Part shown: in pieces, positions 25,514 through 34,309 of the stretch | Position numbering within the stretch: the stretch's first letter is position 1 | Layout: the number at the start of each line of letters is the position of its first letter | Assembly (NCBI GenBank): GCA_947460825.1 | Contig: CANHHA010000026.1 | Span: forward strand, 1 to 39,907 | DNA length: 39,907 nt | Direction: 5' to 3' | From: Flavobacteriales bacterium | GTDB taxonomy: Bacteria; Bacteroidota; Bacteroidia; Flavobacteriales_D; Crocinitomicaceae | Program-made: the position numbers and the translations under genes | Notes under the pieces: model-generated | Seen by the model: only the letters and a program-made list of their open reading frames with translations | What the model was told of the DNA's origin: nothing | Database searches by the model: none

Positions 25514-26645
25514 TCTGAATGATCAATCATCTCACCTTAAGTTAGCACCTCATTCACTAACAAAACCTTCTGCATTCTTAAGGTGTGGAATCCTAACAAA
25601 CGTGGAACGGTATAAGCTGCTGAGTCCTGAAATAGAGGTTGGATTCCTTACTACCCCGTATTTACAAACACATTTCCCCGCATTGAATCAGGCCCTTGAT
25701 GTAAATGCAAGTATTATTCCTACCCCCGACTTCATTCGTGCACTGAACGCTTTAAATCCGAATGAATGCTTGAACTACAAGGGAGAAATCCTCGCTACTT
25801 TTGGTGAAGCCGATAAAGAAATAGCATATACTGGGACCCCCATAATTCAGGTAATTAATCGTTGGGATTTATTTAAATGGAATGGACAGGCTCTTGCATT
25901 GGATTTTGACTTAATGACTTCCCACAAGAAATCTCAAACACTCCCATCTACATGCACGCTCATTGGGAATCCAGACTTACTCTTTATTGAGGAAGGGGCG
26001 ATAGTTCAAGCCGCAACATTAAACGTTACAAGTGGACCCATATACATCGGAGCAAATTCCGAGATTATGGAGGGTTCATTGATTCGTGGACCTTTCGCGC
26101 TTTGTGAATACGGACAAGTAAAAATGGGAGCTAAAATTTACGGTGCAACAACGATTGGCCCCTATTGTAAAGTGGGTGGAGAAATCAACAATGTCATTTT
26201 CGAAGCATATTCCAATAAGTCCCACGATGGGTTTCTGGGCAATGGATATATTGGTTCTTGGTGTAATATCGGTGCTGACACCAATGCATCGAACCTCATG
26301 AATAATTACGGCATCGTAGATGTGCATGACTATGAAACCAGTAAAACAACCTCTTCCGGTGAGCAATTCGTTGGTTTACACATGGGAGACCATTCAAAAT
26401 GTGGGATAAATACCATGTTTAATACTGGGACCGCACTTGGCGTAGGTTGTAATGTTTACGGTCCGGGCTTCTTCAAAAAGCACATCCCTTCTTTCAGTTT
26501 TGGTGAACCCACTCGGTTATTCCCCTACCGGTTTGATAAGGCATTGGAAGGAATTGAAAGCATGATGTCGCGCCGAGGAAAAACCTTATCCGAAGGAGAA
26601 CTTAACATCCTCAAGCACATTCATACCAACCGAGAATCATTTTAA
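25497..26645 (+). CDS. GlmU-like putative sugar nucleotidyltransferase/acyltransferase (382 aa)
   Basis: Resembles the Bacteroidota-specific 'alternative GlmU' family (TIGR03991 type). The N-terminal third (INLNDQ, LTKPSAFLRCGILTNVERY) keeps the family pattern but lacks the canonical LAAGxGTRM nucleotide-binding motif of true GlmU. From about residue 175 a left-handed beta-helix is seen through hexapeptide repeats (GAIVQAATLNVTSGPIYIG, CEYGQVKMGAKIYG), and SNKSHDGFLGNGYIGSWCNIGADTNASNL matches the acetyltransferase active-site region of GlmU. It may act in UDP-GlcNAc or related sugar-nucleotide synthesis. The start ATG lies inside the symporter gene. The 3' end overlaps the convergent M14 gene by 9 nt. 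Confidence 0.88.
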   Translation: MSLRINLNDQSSHLKLAPHSLTKPSAFLRCGILTNVERYKLLSPEIEVGFLTTPYLQTHFPALNQALDVNASIIPTPDFIRALNALNPNECLNYKGEILATFGEADKEIAYTGTPIIQVINRWDLFKWNGQALALDFDLMTSHKKSQTLPSTCTLIGNPDLLFIEEGAIVQAATLNVTSGPIYIGANSEIMEGSLIRGPFALCEYGQVKMGAKIYGATTIGPYCKVGGEINNVIFEAYSNKSHDGFLGNGYIGSWCNIGADTNASNLMNNYGIVDVHDYETSKTTSSGEQFVGLHMGDHSKCGINTMFNTGTALGVGCNVYGPGFFKKHIPSFSFGEPTRLFPYRFDKALEGIESMMSRRGKTLSEGELNILKHIHTNRESF

Positions 26646-28346
26646 TTCATACACGGGCAACAGCATGTAACTTGGCTCAAAGTATGGGCTATGCTGATAA
26701 ATATAGTATAGCTGCTGCCATTCTGAGATAGCGAATTCCTTATCTACCGCCTTTTTAGCTTCGTAGGACTGACGTAATTCAGGATTAGCCTGTAAAATAC
26801 TTCGCAATTTTTCCACAAATACGTAATTCGAAAAGTACTCTTTCTCTTGAAGGTACGAATCAAAATAATTCCATGTAAAATAAGAGTCTTCACACATTGG
26901 TTGCAATACTGCATGCAGAAATAAAGAACCGTTTTGATTCGTTGGAACAAGCACATCACCTGGACGGAAATTCATTTTCATGGAAACTTTTTCAATCGCC
27001 TTGGTGGGATGTAAATAGTGCCCCTCATAAGGCTTAGAAATTGCATCAAAAGAACGGACAAATTGTGCATTCACGTTCAGTGTTTTTTCTTGATTCAATA
27101 CTTCGAACAATATATTATTCGCTTTAAGTTGTTCTATTATCCGATGCTCTTGCCCACGAATAATGTAGAACTGAGGAATTTCAACAGAGTCTAAGGGAAC
27201 ATAGGTTCGATAGAAGGGAATCGACTTTTGATAGGGCAAGTTACGATCATATGTCAAATGGGATAATCCGGTGATATCGTTTGTATCTCGCACCGCTGTA
27301 AACCCTTTGAATTGAATGGAATCAGCAGCAGAAGTTCTCGAATAATTGAATCTAAAATACCGCTGACTCCCCTCCCATTCATGCGCTTTTTCTCGAGCCA
27401 ATTCAATTTGAGCGGCATGAACCACCGTCCATTTTACCAGTTCATTCATAAAGTCATGCGTAGATTTAACCCGATTTGGAAAGGGCTTTAGCATATGCGT
27501 CTCTACCGTAAATGAAATCACATTAAAGAGGGAAGCGTATCCCATGGCGTATCGTGGAAGATCATTGAATTGATATATCCCTGAGTCAGGCGTTTCTTTT
27601 ACCGATTCCACATATGGAAACAAATCCCATTTTGATTTTTTAAGCGCTTGTGTTAACTGCGGCAACATCGAACCATAAATGAGCTTACGTAAGGAGGGTG
27701 CCATTCGCTCCCGTAACGACGAGATATACGTTAAGGTATACTGATAATCCGCGCCATTGGACACGTGATTATCCACAAACACATCCGGATTCAAAGCATG
27801 GAAAATCTTCGCAAACGTCCGAGCGTTTTCGCTATCCATTTTGGTGAAGTCGCGATTTAGATCCAAGTTTTGGGCATTCCCACGAAACCCATAAAGCTCA
27901 GGTCCGTTCTGGTTTGCTCTGCTCGTAGCACTGCGAGTTAACATGCCACCTACATTGTACGCGGGAATAAAAGCCACTACCGGATCATTTGGATTAATGC
28001 TATCCAAACGCATATAGTTTTCCGTATAAATCAAACACGCATTGATACCATCTGGTTCACCCGGATGAATGGCGTTATTAAAAAGTAAGGTGGTCCCTTT
28101 CCTTGCTTTCAAGAAGGTAGTAGATGAATCTTCCGCACCATTTAATACACACACATATATTGGTAAACCCGGCACATCAGACGGTCCCATGTTGTATAAA
28201 CTAACCAAGGGACTTTCTTTATCCATTCGTTTAAGCTCATCAATTAACCGATAATAATCCGGGGAGGTATTTCCGGTCCATTTCGATTGTGCAAACAAAC
28301 TCCATCCTGTGCTTATGATAAGCAAAGAAAAAAAAACTCTCATCAT
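26637..28346 (-). CDS. Secreted M14-family zinc carboxypeptidase-like protein (569 aa)
   Basis: Signal peptide (MMRVFFSLLIISTGWSLFAQ). Numbering from the second Met, the zinc ligands are His93 and Glu96 in HPGEPDG and His193 in NPDVFVDNHVSNGADY; the proposed catalytic Glu281 lies in FTVETHMLKP. NLDLNRDFTKMDS is the substrate-binding segment. All are typical of the M14 peptidase family, in which many Bacteroidota members are uncharacterised. The C-terminal ~200 residues form an additional domain of unknown fold. The start is at MM (28341-28346); an upstream in-frame Met at 28364 is unlikely because it lies upstream of a TACCTTTA box (28351-28358). Confidence 0.93.
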   Translation of the reverse strand: MMRVFFSLLIISTGWSLFAQSKWTGNTSPDYYRLIDELKRMDKESPLVSLYNMGPSDVPGLPIYVCVLNGAEDSSTTFLKARKGTTLLFNNAIHPGEPDGINACLIYTENYMRLDSINPNDPVVAFIPAYNVGGMLTRSATSRANQNGPELYGFRGNAQNLDLNRDFTKMDSENARTFAKIFHALNPDVFVDNHVSNGADYQYTLTYISSLRERMAPSLRKLIYGSMLPQLTQALKKSKWDLFPYVESVKETPDSGIYQFNDLPRYAMGYASLFNVISFTVETHMLKPFPNRVKSTHDFMNELVKWTVVHAAQIELAREKAHEWEGSQRYFRFNYSRTSAADSIQFKGFTAVRDTNDITGLSHLTYDRNLPYQKSIPFYRTYVPLDSVEIPQFYIIRGQEHRIIEQLKANNILFEVLNQEKTLNVNAQFVRSFDAISKPYEGHYLHPTKAIEKVSMKMNFRPGDVLVPTNQNGSLFLHAVLQPMCEDSYFTWNYFDSYLQEKEYFSNYVFVEKLRSILQANPELRQSYEAKKAVDKEFAISEWQQLYYIYQHSPYFEPSYMLLPVYELK

Positions 28347-28350
28347 AAGG

Positions 28351-28358
28351 TAAAGGTA
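28351..28358 (-). promoter_or_regulatory. Candidate -7 box of the M14 gene
   Basis: TACCTTTA, one mismatch from TAnnTTTG, 4 nt before the first ATG of the pair, in the 53-nt divergent region shared with trmD. Confidence 0.3.
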
Positions 28359-28388
28359 GCACATGCAAACGAATTGACGGGTATTTCC

Positions 28389-28396
28389 TACCTTTG
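28389..28396 (+). promoter_or_regulatory. Candidate -7 box of trmD
   Basis: TACCTTTG, perfect match to TAnnTTTG, ends 3 nt before the trmD ATG at 28400. No TTG at the usual spacing. Confidence 0.4.
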
Positions 28397-28399
28397 AAC

Positions 28400-29074
28400 A
28401 TGCGAATTGATATCCTCACGATTTTGCCCAAACTATTTGATGGACCCTTTTCGGATTCCATCCTGAAACGTGCCCAAGAAAAAGGACATGTATCCATTCA
28501 CTTGCACAACATACGCGATTATTCCACAGACAAGCATAAAAATGTGGACGATTATCAATACGGTGGCGGTGCCGGAATGGTAATGCGCATTGAACCTATC
28601 GCAGCATGTATAGATCAACTTAAAGCGGAGCGAACCTATGATGAAATCATTTACATGACTCCTGACGGCGAAATCTTAGAACAAGGGACATCAAATCAAC
28701 TTTCAATAAAAGGTAATCTAATGATCTTGTGCGGTCATTACAAAGGCGTAGATGACCGAATTAGACAACACTACATCACCAAAGAAATTTCTATTGGGTC
28801 GTATGTGCTATCTGGCGGAGAACTTGCTGCTGCAGTATTAGTAGATTCTATCATTAGATTGATTCCAGGGGTATTAAACGACGAAACCTCGGCCTTAACC
28901 GACAGTTTTCAAGACCAATTGCTGTCGCCTCCAGTATACACAAGACCACCCGTTTACAACGGTTGGAGTGTCCCCGATGTATTACTCAGCGGAAATTCTA
29001 AAGAAATCGACCGTTGGAGAGAAGATCAAGCACTTGAACGCACAAAATCCAGAAGGCCTGATTTATTGGATTAA
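28400..29074 (+). CDS. trmD: tRNA (guanine-37-N1)-methyltransferase TrmD (224 aa)
   Basis: Methylates G37 next to the anticodon using S-adenosylmethionine. Conserved elements are [15 protein letters not shown], the glycine-rich [10 protein letters not shown], the SAM-binding trefoil-knot segments [11 protein letters not shown] and [13 protein letters not shown], and the C-terminal [28 protein letters not shown] block, here [10 protein letters not shown]. Length is typical. The start is ATG 28400; a TTG two codons upstream lies within the -7 box and is rejected. The gene is divergent from M14 and followed 31 nt later by the aminotransferase gene. Confidence 0.97.
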   Translation: MRIDILTILPKLFDGPFSDSILKRAQEKGHVSIHLHNIRDYSTDKHKNVDDYQYGGGAGMVMRIEPIAACIDQLKAERTYDEIIYMTPDGEILEQGTSNQLSIKGNLMILCGHYKGVDDRIRQHYITKEISIGSYVLSGGELAAAVLVDSIIRLIPGVLNDETSALTDSFQDQLLSPPVYTRPPVYNGWSVPDVLLSGNSKEIDRWREDQALERTKSRRPDLLD

Positions 29075-29093
29075 CGGATACGATCATAATTCG

Positions 29094-29101
29094 TAACTTT
29101 G
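29094..29101 (+). promoter_or_regulatory. Candidate -7 box of the aminotransferase gene
   Basis: TAACTTTG ends 4 nt before the ATG at 29106. A TTG at 29066-29068 is 25 nt upstream, slightly longer than usual spacing. Confidence 0.4.
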
Positions 29102-29105
29102 GGGT

Positions 29106-30302
29106 ATGATTGAACTCTCTGAACGATTAAATGCCATGGAAGAGTCAGCTACGCTGGCTATGGCTCGGTTAAGTCGCGAATTAAAAGCGCAAGGAAAAGA
29201 CATCATTTCATTGTCTTTAGGTGAACCAGATTTTAATACGCCGCAATTCATTAAGGACGCAGCGGTGGTTGGTATAGCACAAAATTTCACCACGTATACT
29301 CCGGTGTCTGGTTATGATGATCTCCGCGAGCGGATTTCTCACAAATTCATGCGTGATAATGGCCTGAACTATCCAAAGGAACAAATTGTAGTTTCTACCG
29401 GTGCAAAACAGTCGATTGCGAACGTAGTATTGAGTTTAATTAATCCGGGGGATGAAGTAATAATACCTGCACCATATTGGGTTTCATACATTGAAATCGT
29501 TAAAATGGCCGGCGGGATTCCTGTGGTAATTCATGCGGGAATAGACCAAGATTTTAAAATTAATGCTGAGCAATTCGAGGCAGTAATTACCTCAAAAACC
29601 AAGTTATTTATTTTCTCCTCGCCATGTAATCCCACAGGTTCTGTATACACCAAAGAAGAATTGCGCGGGTTGGCTGATGTTTTAGTGAAGCATCCCGATC
29701 TTGTAGCCCTATCGGATGAGATTTACGAACATATTCGTTTTGAAGGTGAACACGCAAGCTTAGCACAATTTTCAGAAATATTCGATCAAGTAGTTACCGT
29801 TAATGGCGTATCCAAAGCATGGGCAATGACGGGTTGGCGACTCGGGTATATTGGTGCAAGCAAACAAATTGCAGATGCATGTAATAAAATACAAGGGCAA
29901 TTTACATCAGGAACAAGTTCCATAACACAGCGCGCAGCAATTGCAGCGATGGATGCTGATCCAAGCGTATTGAAAGAAATGGTAGAAACGTTTCACAAAC
30001 GACGGGACTTGGTTCTTTCCTATTTGAATAAAATCCCTAATGTTAAATGCAACGTGCCCACCGGAGCATTTTATTTATTTCCTGATGTATCCGCTTATTT
30101 TGGGTCAAAAGATGGAGACCAGTTAATTCAAGATGGCGATGACTTGTGCATGTATTTGTTGCGAGAGGGTAACATTGCGCTGGTAGACGGAAAAGGATTC
30201 GGAGCGCCAAACTGCATCCGTATAAGTTATGCTGCATCGGAAGAACTGCTCATCAAAGCAATGGAACGTTTAACTGCAGCCTTAGCCAATTTAAGTCGAT
30301 GA
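29106..30302 (+). CDS. PLP-dependent aspartate-type aminotransferase, class I (398 aa)
   Basis: Transfers amino groups between an amino acid (probably aspartate) and 2-oxoglutarate. Fold-type I motifs: SLGEPDF at about 37-43, SPCNPTG with Asn175, SDEIYEHI with Asp204 and Tyr207, and the PLP Schiff-base Lys237 in NGVSKAWAMTGWRLGYIG. The N-terminal LSERLNAMEESATLAMARLSREL is characteristic of the aspartate aminotransferase I-gamma group. The stop overlaps the kinase ATG (ATGA). Substrate specificity within class I is inferred from overall similarity. Confidence 0.94.
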   Translation: MIELSERLNAMEESATLAMARLSRELKAQGKDIISLSLGEPDFNTPQFIKDAAVVGIAQNFTTYTPVSGYDDLRERISHKFMRDNGLNYPKEQIVVSTGAKQSIANVVLSLINPGDEVIIPAPYWVSYIEIVKMAGGIPVVIHAGIDQDFKINAEQFEAVITSKTKLFIFSSPCNPTGSVYTKEELRGLADVLVKHPDLVALSDEIYEHIRFEGEHASLAQFSEIFDQVVTVNGVSKAWAMTGWRLGYIGASKQIADACNKIQGQFTSGTSSITQRAAIAAMDADPSVLKEMVETFHKRRDLVLSYLNKIPNVKCNVPTGAFYLFPDVSAYFGSKDGDQLIQDGDDLCMYLLREGNIALVDGKGFGAPNCIRISYAASEELLIKAMERLTAALANLSR

Positions 30303-31288
30303 ATTTAGAGGCGATATTCGATTCCTTTAATGCCATGAAGGTTGCCATAGTTGGTGACGTTATGATTGACTCCTATGTCATGGGTAAAGTTCACCGCATG
30401 AGTCCGGAGGCTCCGGTTCCTGTATTACTACTTGACAAAGAAGAGCATCGCTTAGGTGGCGCAGCAAATGTAGCACTGAATTTAAAAGCACTGGGCGCCG
30501 AAGTTTACCTTTGTTCTGTCATTGGAACAGATACCGCTGCAACCAAATTTCAGGATCTACTGAGGGAAGCAAAGATTCAAAATCAAGAAATCATTCAATC
30601 GCAAGACAGAAAAACTACCGTAAAAACAAGGGTTTTATCGGGAACACAACATGTGTTACGTATAGATCAAGAAGATACGAGTGACTTAAATAGAAGCTTG
30701 GAAGACGCCTTAATTCACGCTACTAAACATCGAATTGATTTGGGAATTGATGCCTTAATCTTTGAAGATTACAACAAAGGTGTACTTACCCATGGCGTAA
30801 TTACAGAACTTATTGCATACGCGAAGGAAAAGGGAGTAAAAACTACGGTGGACCCTAAGAAAGATAATTTTCTAAGTTATCGAGGCGTAAACTTATTCAA
30901 GCCAAACCTCAAGGAAATCAAAGAAGGGCTTGATGTAAACATCGATGTCGTTAACAACCCTGACTCAATTGTTGACGGAGCAAAACATTTGCGTGATAAA
31001 CTCAATCACGAATTAACCCTTATCACACTTTCTGAACATGGGGTATTTGTAGAGAACGGTACCACATGGAAAATCATTCCGGCGCATTTGAGGGAAATTA
31101 CTGATGTAAGTGGCGCCGGTGATACGGTTATTGCGGTTGCCACCTTGTGTTTAATTGCCGGATTATCCCCTGCTGAAATCGCATCCATAGCAAACTTATC
31201 TGGTGGCTTAGTCTGCGAACACTCCGGCGTTGTAAGTGTTGATAAAATGACGCTGTTGAATGAAGCGAAAAAATTAGTACACCCATGA
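30299..31288 (+). CDS. PfkB-family D-glycero-beta-D-manno-heptose-7-phosphate kinase-like (RfaE/HldE domain I, 329 aa)
   Basis: Ribokinase-fold kinase. [28 protein letters not shown] is the typical RfaE domain I N-terminal motif, and [11 protein letters not shown] the PfkB signature 2 with the catalytic Asp. In E. coli HldE this activity is fused to the nucleotidyltransferase (domain II), but here the protein ends after domain I, so the nucleotidyltransferase must be a separate gene. The role is to phosphorylate D-glycero-D-manno-heptose 7-phosphate for LPS core synthesis. The gene overlaps its upstream and downstream neighbours by ATGA. Confidence 0.92.
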   Translation: MNLEAIFDSFNAMKVAIVGDVMIDSYVMGKVHRMSPEAPVPVLLLDKEEHRLGGAANVALNLKALGAEVYLCSVIGTDTAATKFQDLLREAKIQNQEIIQSQDRKTTVKTRVLSGTQHVLRIDQEDTSDLNRSLEDALIHATKHRIDLGIDALIFEDYNKGVLTHGVITELIAYAKEKGVKTTVDPKKDNFLSYRGVNLFKPNLKEIKEGLDVNIDVVNNPDSIVDGAKHLRDKLNHELTLITLSEHGVFVENGTTWKIIPAHLREITDVSGAGDTVIAVATLCLIAGLSPAEIASIANLSGGLVCEHSGVVSVDKMTLLNEAKKLVHP

Positions 31289-32010
31289 GTGAGATTGTAA
31301 AACCGTACAACACGGATAAATCAAAAAAAGAAGAAGTTGCTCAGATGTTTAATAACATTTCAGGGCGTTACGATTTTTTAAATCACTTTTTATCCTTAGG
31401 CATTGACCACATTTGGCGGCGAAAAGCGGTCAACACATTGCGTGAGATTCAACCGAAACGCATCTTAGATTTAGCAACAGGTACCGGAGATTTCGCGATT
31501 GCCTTGTTGAAACTTAATCCAACTCAAATCATAGGAATGGATATCTCTTCGGGCATGCTTGACGTTGGAAAAAACAAAATGAAGGCAAAGCAGGTAAGCC
31601 ATATCATTGACATGCAACTGGGCGATTCTGAAAACATGCCCTTTGAGGACGGTTATTTTGATGCGATAACGGTAGGCTTCGGCGTAAGAAACTATGAGCA
31701 TTTAGAAAAAGGACTTACCGAAATGCTTCGGGTAACTCGAAGTGGAGGAAAAATTGTAATCTTAGAATTTTCCAAACCAAAACGTTTTCCAATTAAGCAA
31801 GCATTTGGGTTTTACTCCCGTTTCATTATTCCGTTCTTCGGAAAGCGCATTTCAAAAGATGAAAAGGCCTACGCCTATCTTCCAGATAGTGTTGCTGCAT
31901 TTCCTGAGGGCAAAGCGTTTACCGACATATTGAGTAAACTAGGTTACAAACAGGTAGATGCAACCTTGGTGAGTGGTGGTATTGCTACGATTTATACGGG
32001 TATAAAGTAA
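31285..32010 (+). CDS. menG: Demethylmenaquinone methyltransferase (UbiE/MenG, 241 aa)
   Basis: SAM-dependent methyltransferase that makes menaquinone from demethylmenaquinone. UbiE/Coq5 signatures are present: [26 protein letters not shown] at the N-terminus, the SAM motif [12 protein letters not shown], and [23 protein letters not shown], followed by LEFSKP. Bacteroidota generally use menaquinone, which favours the menG name. It is translationally coupled to the heptose kinase by an ATGA overlap, and porT follows 35 nt later. Confidence 0.96.
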   Translation: MSEIVKPYNTDKSKKEEVAQMFNNISGRYDFLNHFLSLGIDHIWRRKAVNTLREIQPKRILDLATGTGDFAIALLKLNPTQIIGMDISSGMLDVGKNKMKAKQVSHIIDMQLGDSENMPFEDGYFDAITVGFGVRNYEHLEKGLTEMLRVTRSGGKIVILEFSKPKRFPIKQAFGFYSRFIIPFFGKRISKDEKAYAYLPDSVAAFPEGKAFTDILSKLGYKQVDATLVSGGIATIYTGIK

Positions 32011-32024
32011 TGCAACTTATCCGA

Positions 32025-32032
32025 TACTTTTG
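32025..32032 (+). promoter_or_regulatory. Candidate -7 box upstream of porT
   Basis: TACTTTTG, consistent with TAnnTTTG, 13 nt before the porT ATG; allows separate transcription of porT within the operon. No -33 assigned. Confidence 0.3.
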
Positions 32033-32045
32033 CGTTTCTTAATCG

Positions 32046-32759
32046 ATGTCATCAAAATACATTTTACTTGCGTTTTTCATACCCTTGGTTTTGTTTGGAC
32101 AAAAGTTCAAGCAGGAGCGGTATAAAAACTTCGATCGCAGGTTATTTCATTTTGGATTCATGCTTGGATTTAATTCGTCGGATTTCACCTTATATCCAGT
32201 TCAAAACGCCTACGAGCAATTCAAGATTTTAAATGTGCAAAATGACGCCCAACCGGGTGGACAACTCGGTATTTTGACTACCATGCGCTTAGGCACTCCC
32301 ATGATTCGGTTGCGATTTATTCCAACCATTTCATTTTTGGAACGATCGATTAAATATACCTTCGAAGACACCTCTGCCAAGTTCGGTTACCGCATTGAAG
32401 ATGAGCGTGTAAACTCAACGAACTTAGACTTCCCGTTAATGCTACAATTTAGGACTAAACGACTAAATAATTTCGCAGCCTATTGTTTAATTGGCGGACA
32501 ATATTCGATTGATTTACAGTCTCAAGAAAAAGCGTCACAAAACTTTATCGACCCATTTATAAAAATAAAACGCTACGATTGGCAAGGTCAAGTAGGCGGC
32601 GGTCTCGAATTCTTTGCACCCTACTTTAAATTTGGTATGGAGTTGAAATTCACTCATGGATTCAGTAACGTATTCGTGAAAGACAACACCTACATTGCCG
32701 CGCCTATTCAAACCTTATACAACAGAGGCTGGGTATTTTCAATAATCTTTGAGGGGTAA
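32046..32759 (+). CDS. porT: PorT, type IX secretion system outer-membrane protein (237 aa)
   Basis: Small outer-membrane beta-barrel required for T9SS assembly or function. The signal peptide ends near LVLFGQ; the remainder shows FHFGFMLGFNSSDFTLYP, GGQLGILTTMRLG and a C-terminal FSIIFEG strand, typical of the PorT family. The position directly after menG/ubiE is the arrangement I know from flavobacterial genomes, which supports the assignment. It would serve the two T9SS cargo proteins encoded in this window. The stop overlaps the next gene by one base. Confidence 0.93.
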   Translation: MSSKYILLAFFIPLVLFGQKFKQERYKNFDRRLFHFGFMLGFNSSDFTLYPVQNAYEQFKILNVQNDAQPGGQLGILTTMRLGTPMIRLRFIPTISFLERSIKYTFEDTSAKFGYRIEDERVNSTNLDFPLMLQFRTKRLNNFAAYCLIGGQYSIDLQSQEKASQNFIDPFIKIKRYDWQGQVGGGLEFFAPYFKFGMELKFTHGFSNVFVKDNTYIAAPIQTLYNRGWVFSIIFEG

Positions 32760-34276
32760 TGGATGTAGTTTCCTTTGTTTGTAGCCCAGAAGAAGCTAAA
32801 GATTGGAGTGCAATCAAACGAATCATTGAGAATCAAACAGGAAAAACGTATGAGTACATTCGTTGGAAAAAGCGCAGCATTGATGCCCGTTCTCGTCAAA
32901 TTAAAATCAATGCAACATTTGAATGTTCCAATACTCCGCTACCCGATCGCATTCGAACCTTTGCATTCCATAAGGTGCATCATTCCCCTGAAGTTCATAT
33001 CATTGGGGCCGGTCCTGCTGGATTATTTGCTGCATTAAAAGCCTTAATGCGTGGTCTAAAACCAGTTATATTTGAACGAGGTAAGGATGTTAAAGCGCGA
33101 CGGAGAGATTTAGCCCGAATTACACGCGAGCAAATAATTAATGAAGAATCTAATTATTGTTTTGGAGAAGGCGGTGCAGGAACCTATTCTGACGGCAAAT
33201 TGTATACACGATCGAAAAAGCGCGGTGAAGTAGATTTAGTGCTCGAACTCTTAGTGTATTTCGGGGCGGACGAAGACATCCTTATTGAGGCGCATCCACA
33301 CATTGGAACGAATAAACTCCCTAAAATCATTGAGAATATTCGCAACTTCATTATTGAACAGGGTGGCGAGATTCACTTTCAATCTAAATTAACCGGGATA
33401 ACAAGAACTAATAACAAAATCAGTCACTTGGAGATCAACCAAGGTGAACAGATTCCCATAAAACAGGTAATATTAGCTACGGGTCATTCTGCGAGAGATA
33501 TTTTTTACTTGCTGCATGAATCTGGGATAAAAATCTTAGCGAAACCCTTTGCCCTAGGAGTTCGGGTGGAGCACACCCAAGTCATGATAGACCAAATGCA
33601 ATACCACGGCCGGTTAAACGATGACTACATACCTCCGGCCTCCTATAGCTTGGTAGAACAAGTGGATAGGAAGGGCGTATATTCCTTTTGTATGTGTCCG
33701 GGAGGTATCATTGCGCCCTGCGCTACCAGCAATGGAGAAGTTGTTACGAATGGCTGGTCTCCTTCTAAACGAAACAACCCCTATTCGAATTCAGGAATTG
33801 TAGTTTCCATTGACCCAACTGATTTTGACAATCCAGAGGATCCTTTTGTTTGTTTAAGATTTCAACAAGCGGTGGAACGTACTTGTTATGAGTCAACAGG
33901 AGATAATCAGAAGGTTCCCGCACAACGATTGAAAGATTTTGTGGACGGAAAACAGTCCGCTGATTTCCCGCGGTCGAGTTATACCCCGGGAATCGTTAGT
34001 GTTCGATTAGATGAATTATTACCTCAATTGGTATCCAAACGCTTACAAAAAGCATTTATAGCATTTGATAAAAAAATGCCTGGATTTCTGACCAACGATG
34101 CCGTAGTGCATGCGCCGGAATCGAGAACTTCCTCACCTGTTTTAATTCCCCGGGACAAAGAAGGGATGCATCACGTAGAAATCATTAACCTTTACCCCTG
34201 CGCGGAAGGCGCGGGTTATGCGGGAGGAATAGTTTCAGCAGCGATTGATGGAATGAAATGCGTGGAGGCTTGTTAG
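32759..34276 (+). CDS. FAD-dependent oxidoreductase of the COG2509 family (505 aa)
   Basis: N-terminal ~75-residue alpha/beta domain, then a Rossmann FAD fold with GAGPAGLFAA (from Gly83), a family hallmark NYCFGEGGAGTYSDGKLYTR, and HSARDIFYLL. The C-terminal AEGAGYAGGIVSAAIDG is the second FAD-binding motif. COG2509 members are described as uncharacterised FAD-dependent dehydrogenases. The substrate is unknown. The ATG overlaps the porT stop (TAATG), so it is probably co-transcribed with porT, but no T9SS role is established. Confidence 0.92.
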   Translation: MDVVSFVCSPEEAKDWSAIKRIIENQTGKTYEYIRWKKRSIDARSRQIKINATFECSNTPLPDRIRTFAFHKVHHSPEVHIIGAGPAGLFAALKALMRGLKPVIFERGKDVKARRRDLARITREQIINEESNYCFGEGGAGTYSDGKLYTRSKKRGEVDLVLELLVYFGADEDILIEAHPHIGTNKLPKIIENIRNFIIEQGGEIHFQSKLTGITRTNNKISHLEINQGEQIPIKQVILATGHSARDIFYLLHESGIKILAKPFALGVRVEHTQVMIDQMQYHGRLNDDYIPPASYSLVEQVDRKGVYSFCMCPGGIIAPCATSNGEVVTNGWSPSKRNNPYSNSGIVVSIDPTDFDNPEDPFVCLRFQQAVERTCYESTGDNQKVPAQRLKDFVDGKQSADFPRSSYTPGIVSVRLDELLPQLVSKRLQKAFIAFDKKMPGFLTNDAVVHAPESRTSSPVLIPRDKEGMHHVEIINLYPCAEGAGYAGGIVSAAIDGMKCVEAC

Positions 34277-34309
34277 ACTCAATTGACTAATCCAACAACC
34301 TCAATCCTG

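Noticed and set aside
34277..34309. Terminator between COG2509 and GldL-like genes
   Set aside because: The 33-nt convergent gap has only a short TCAATTGA palindrome and no T-run, so a terminator is not supported.
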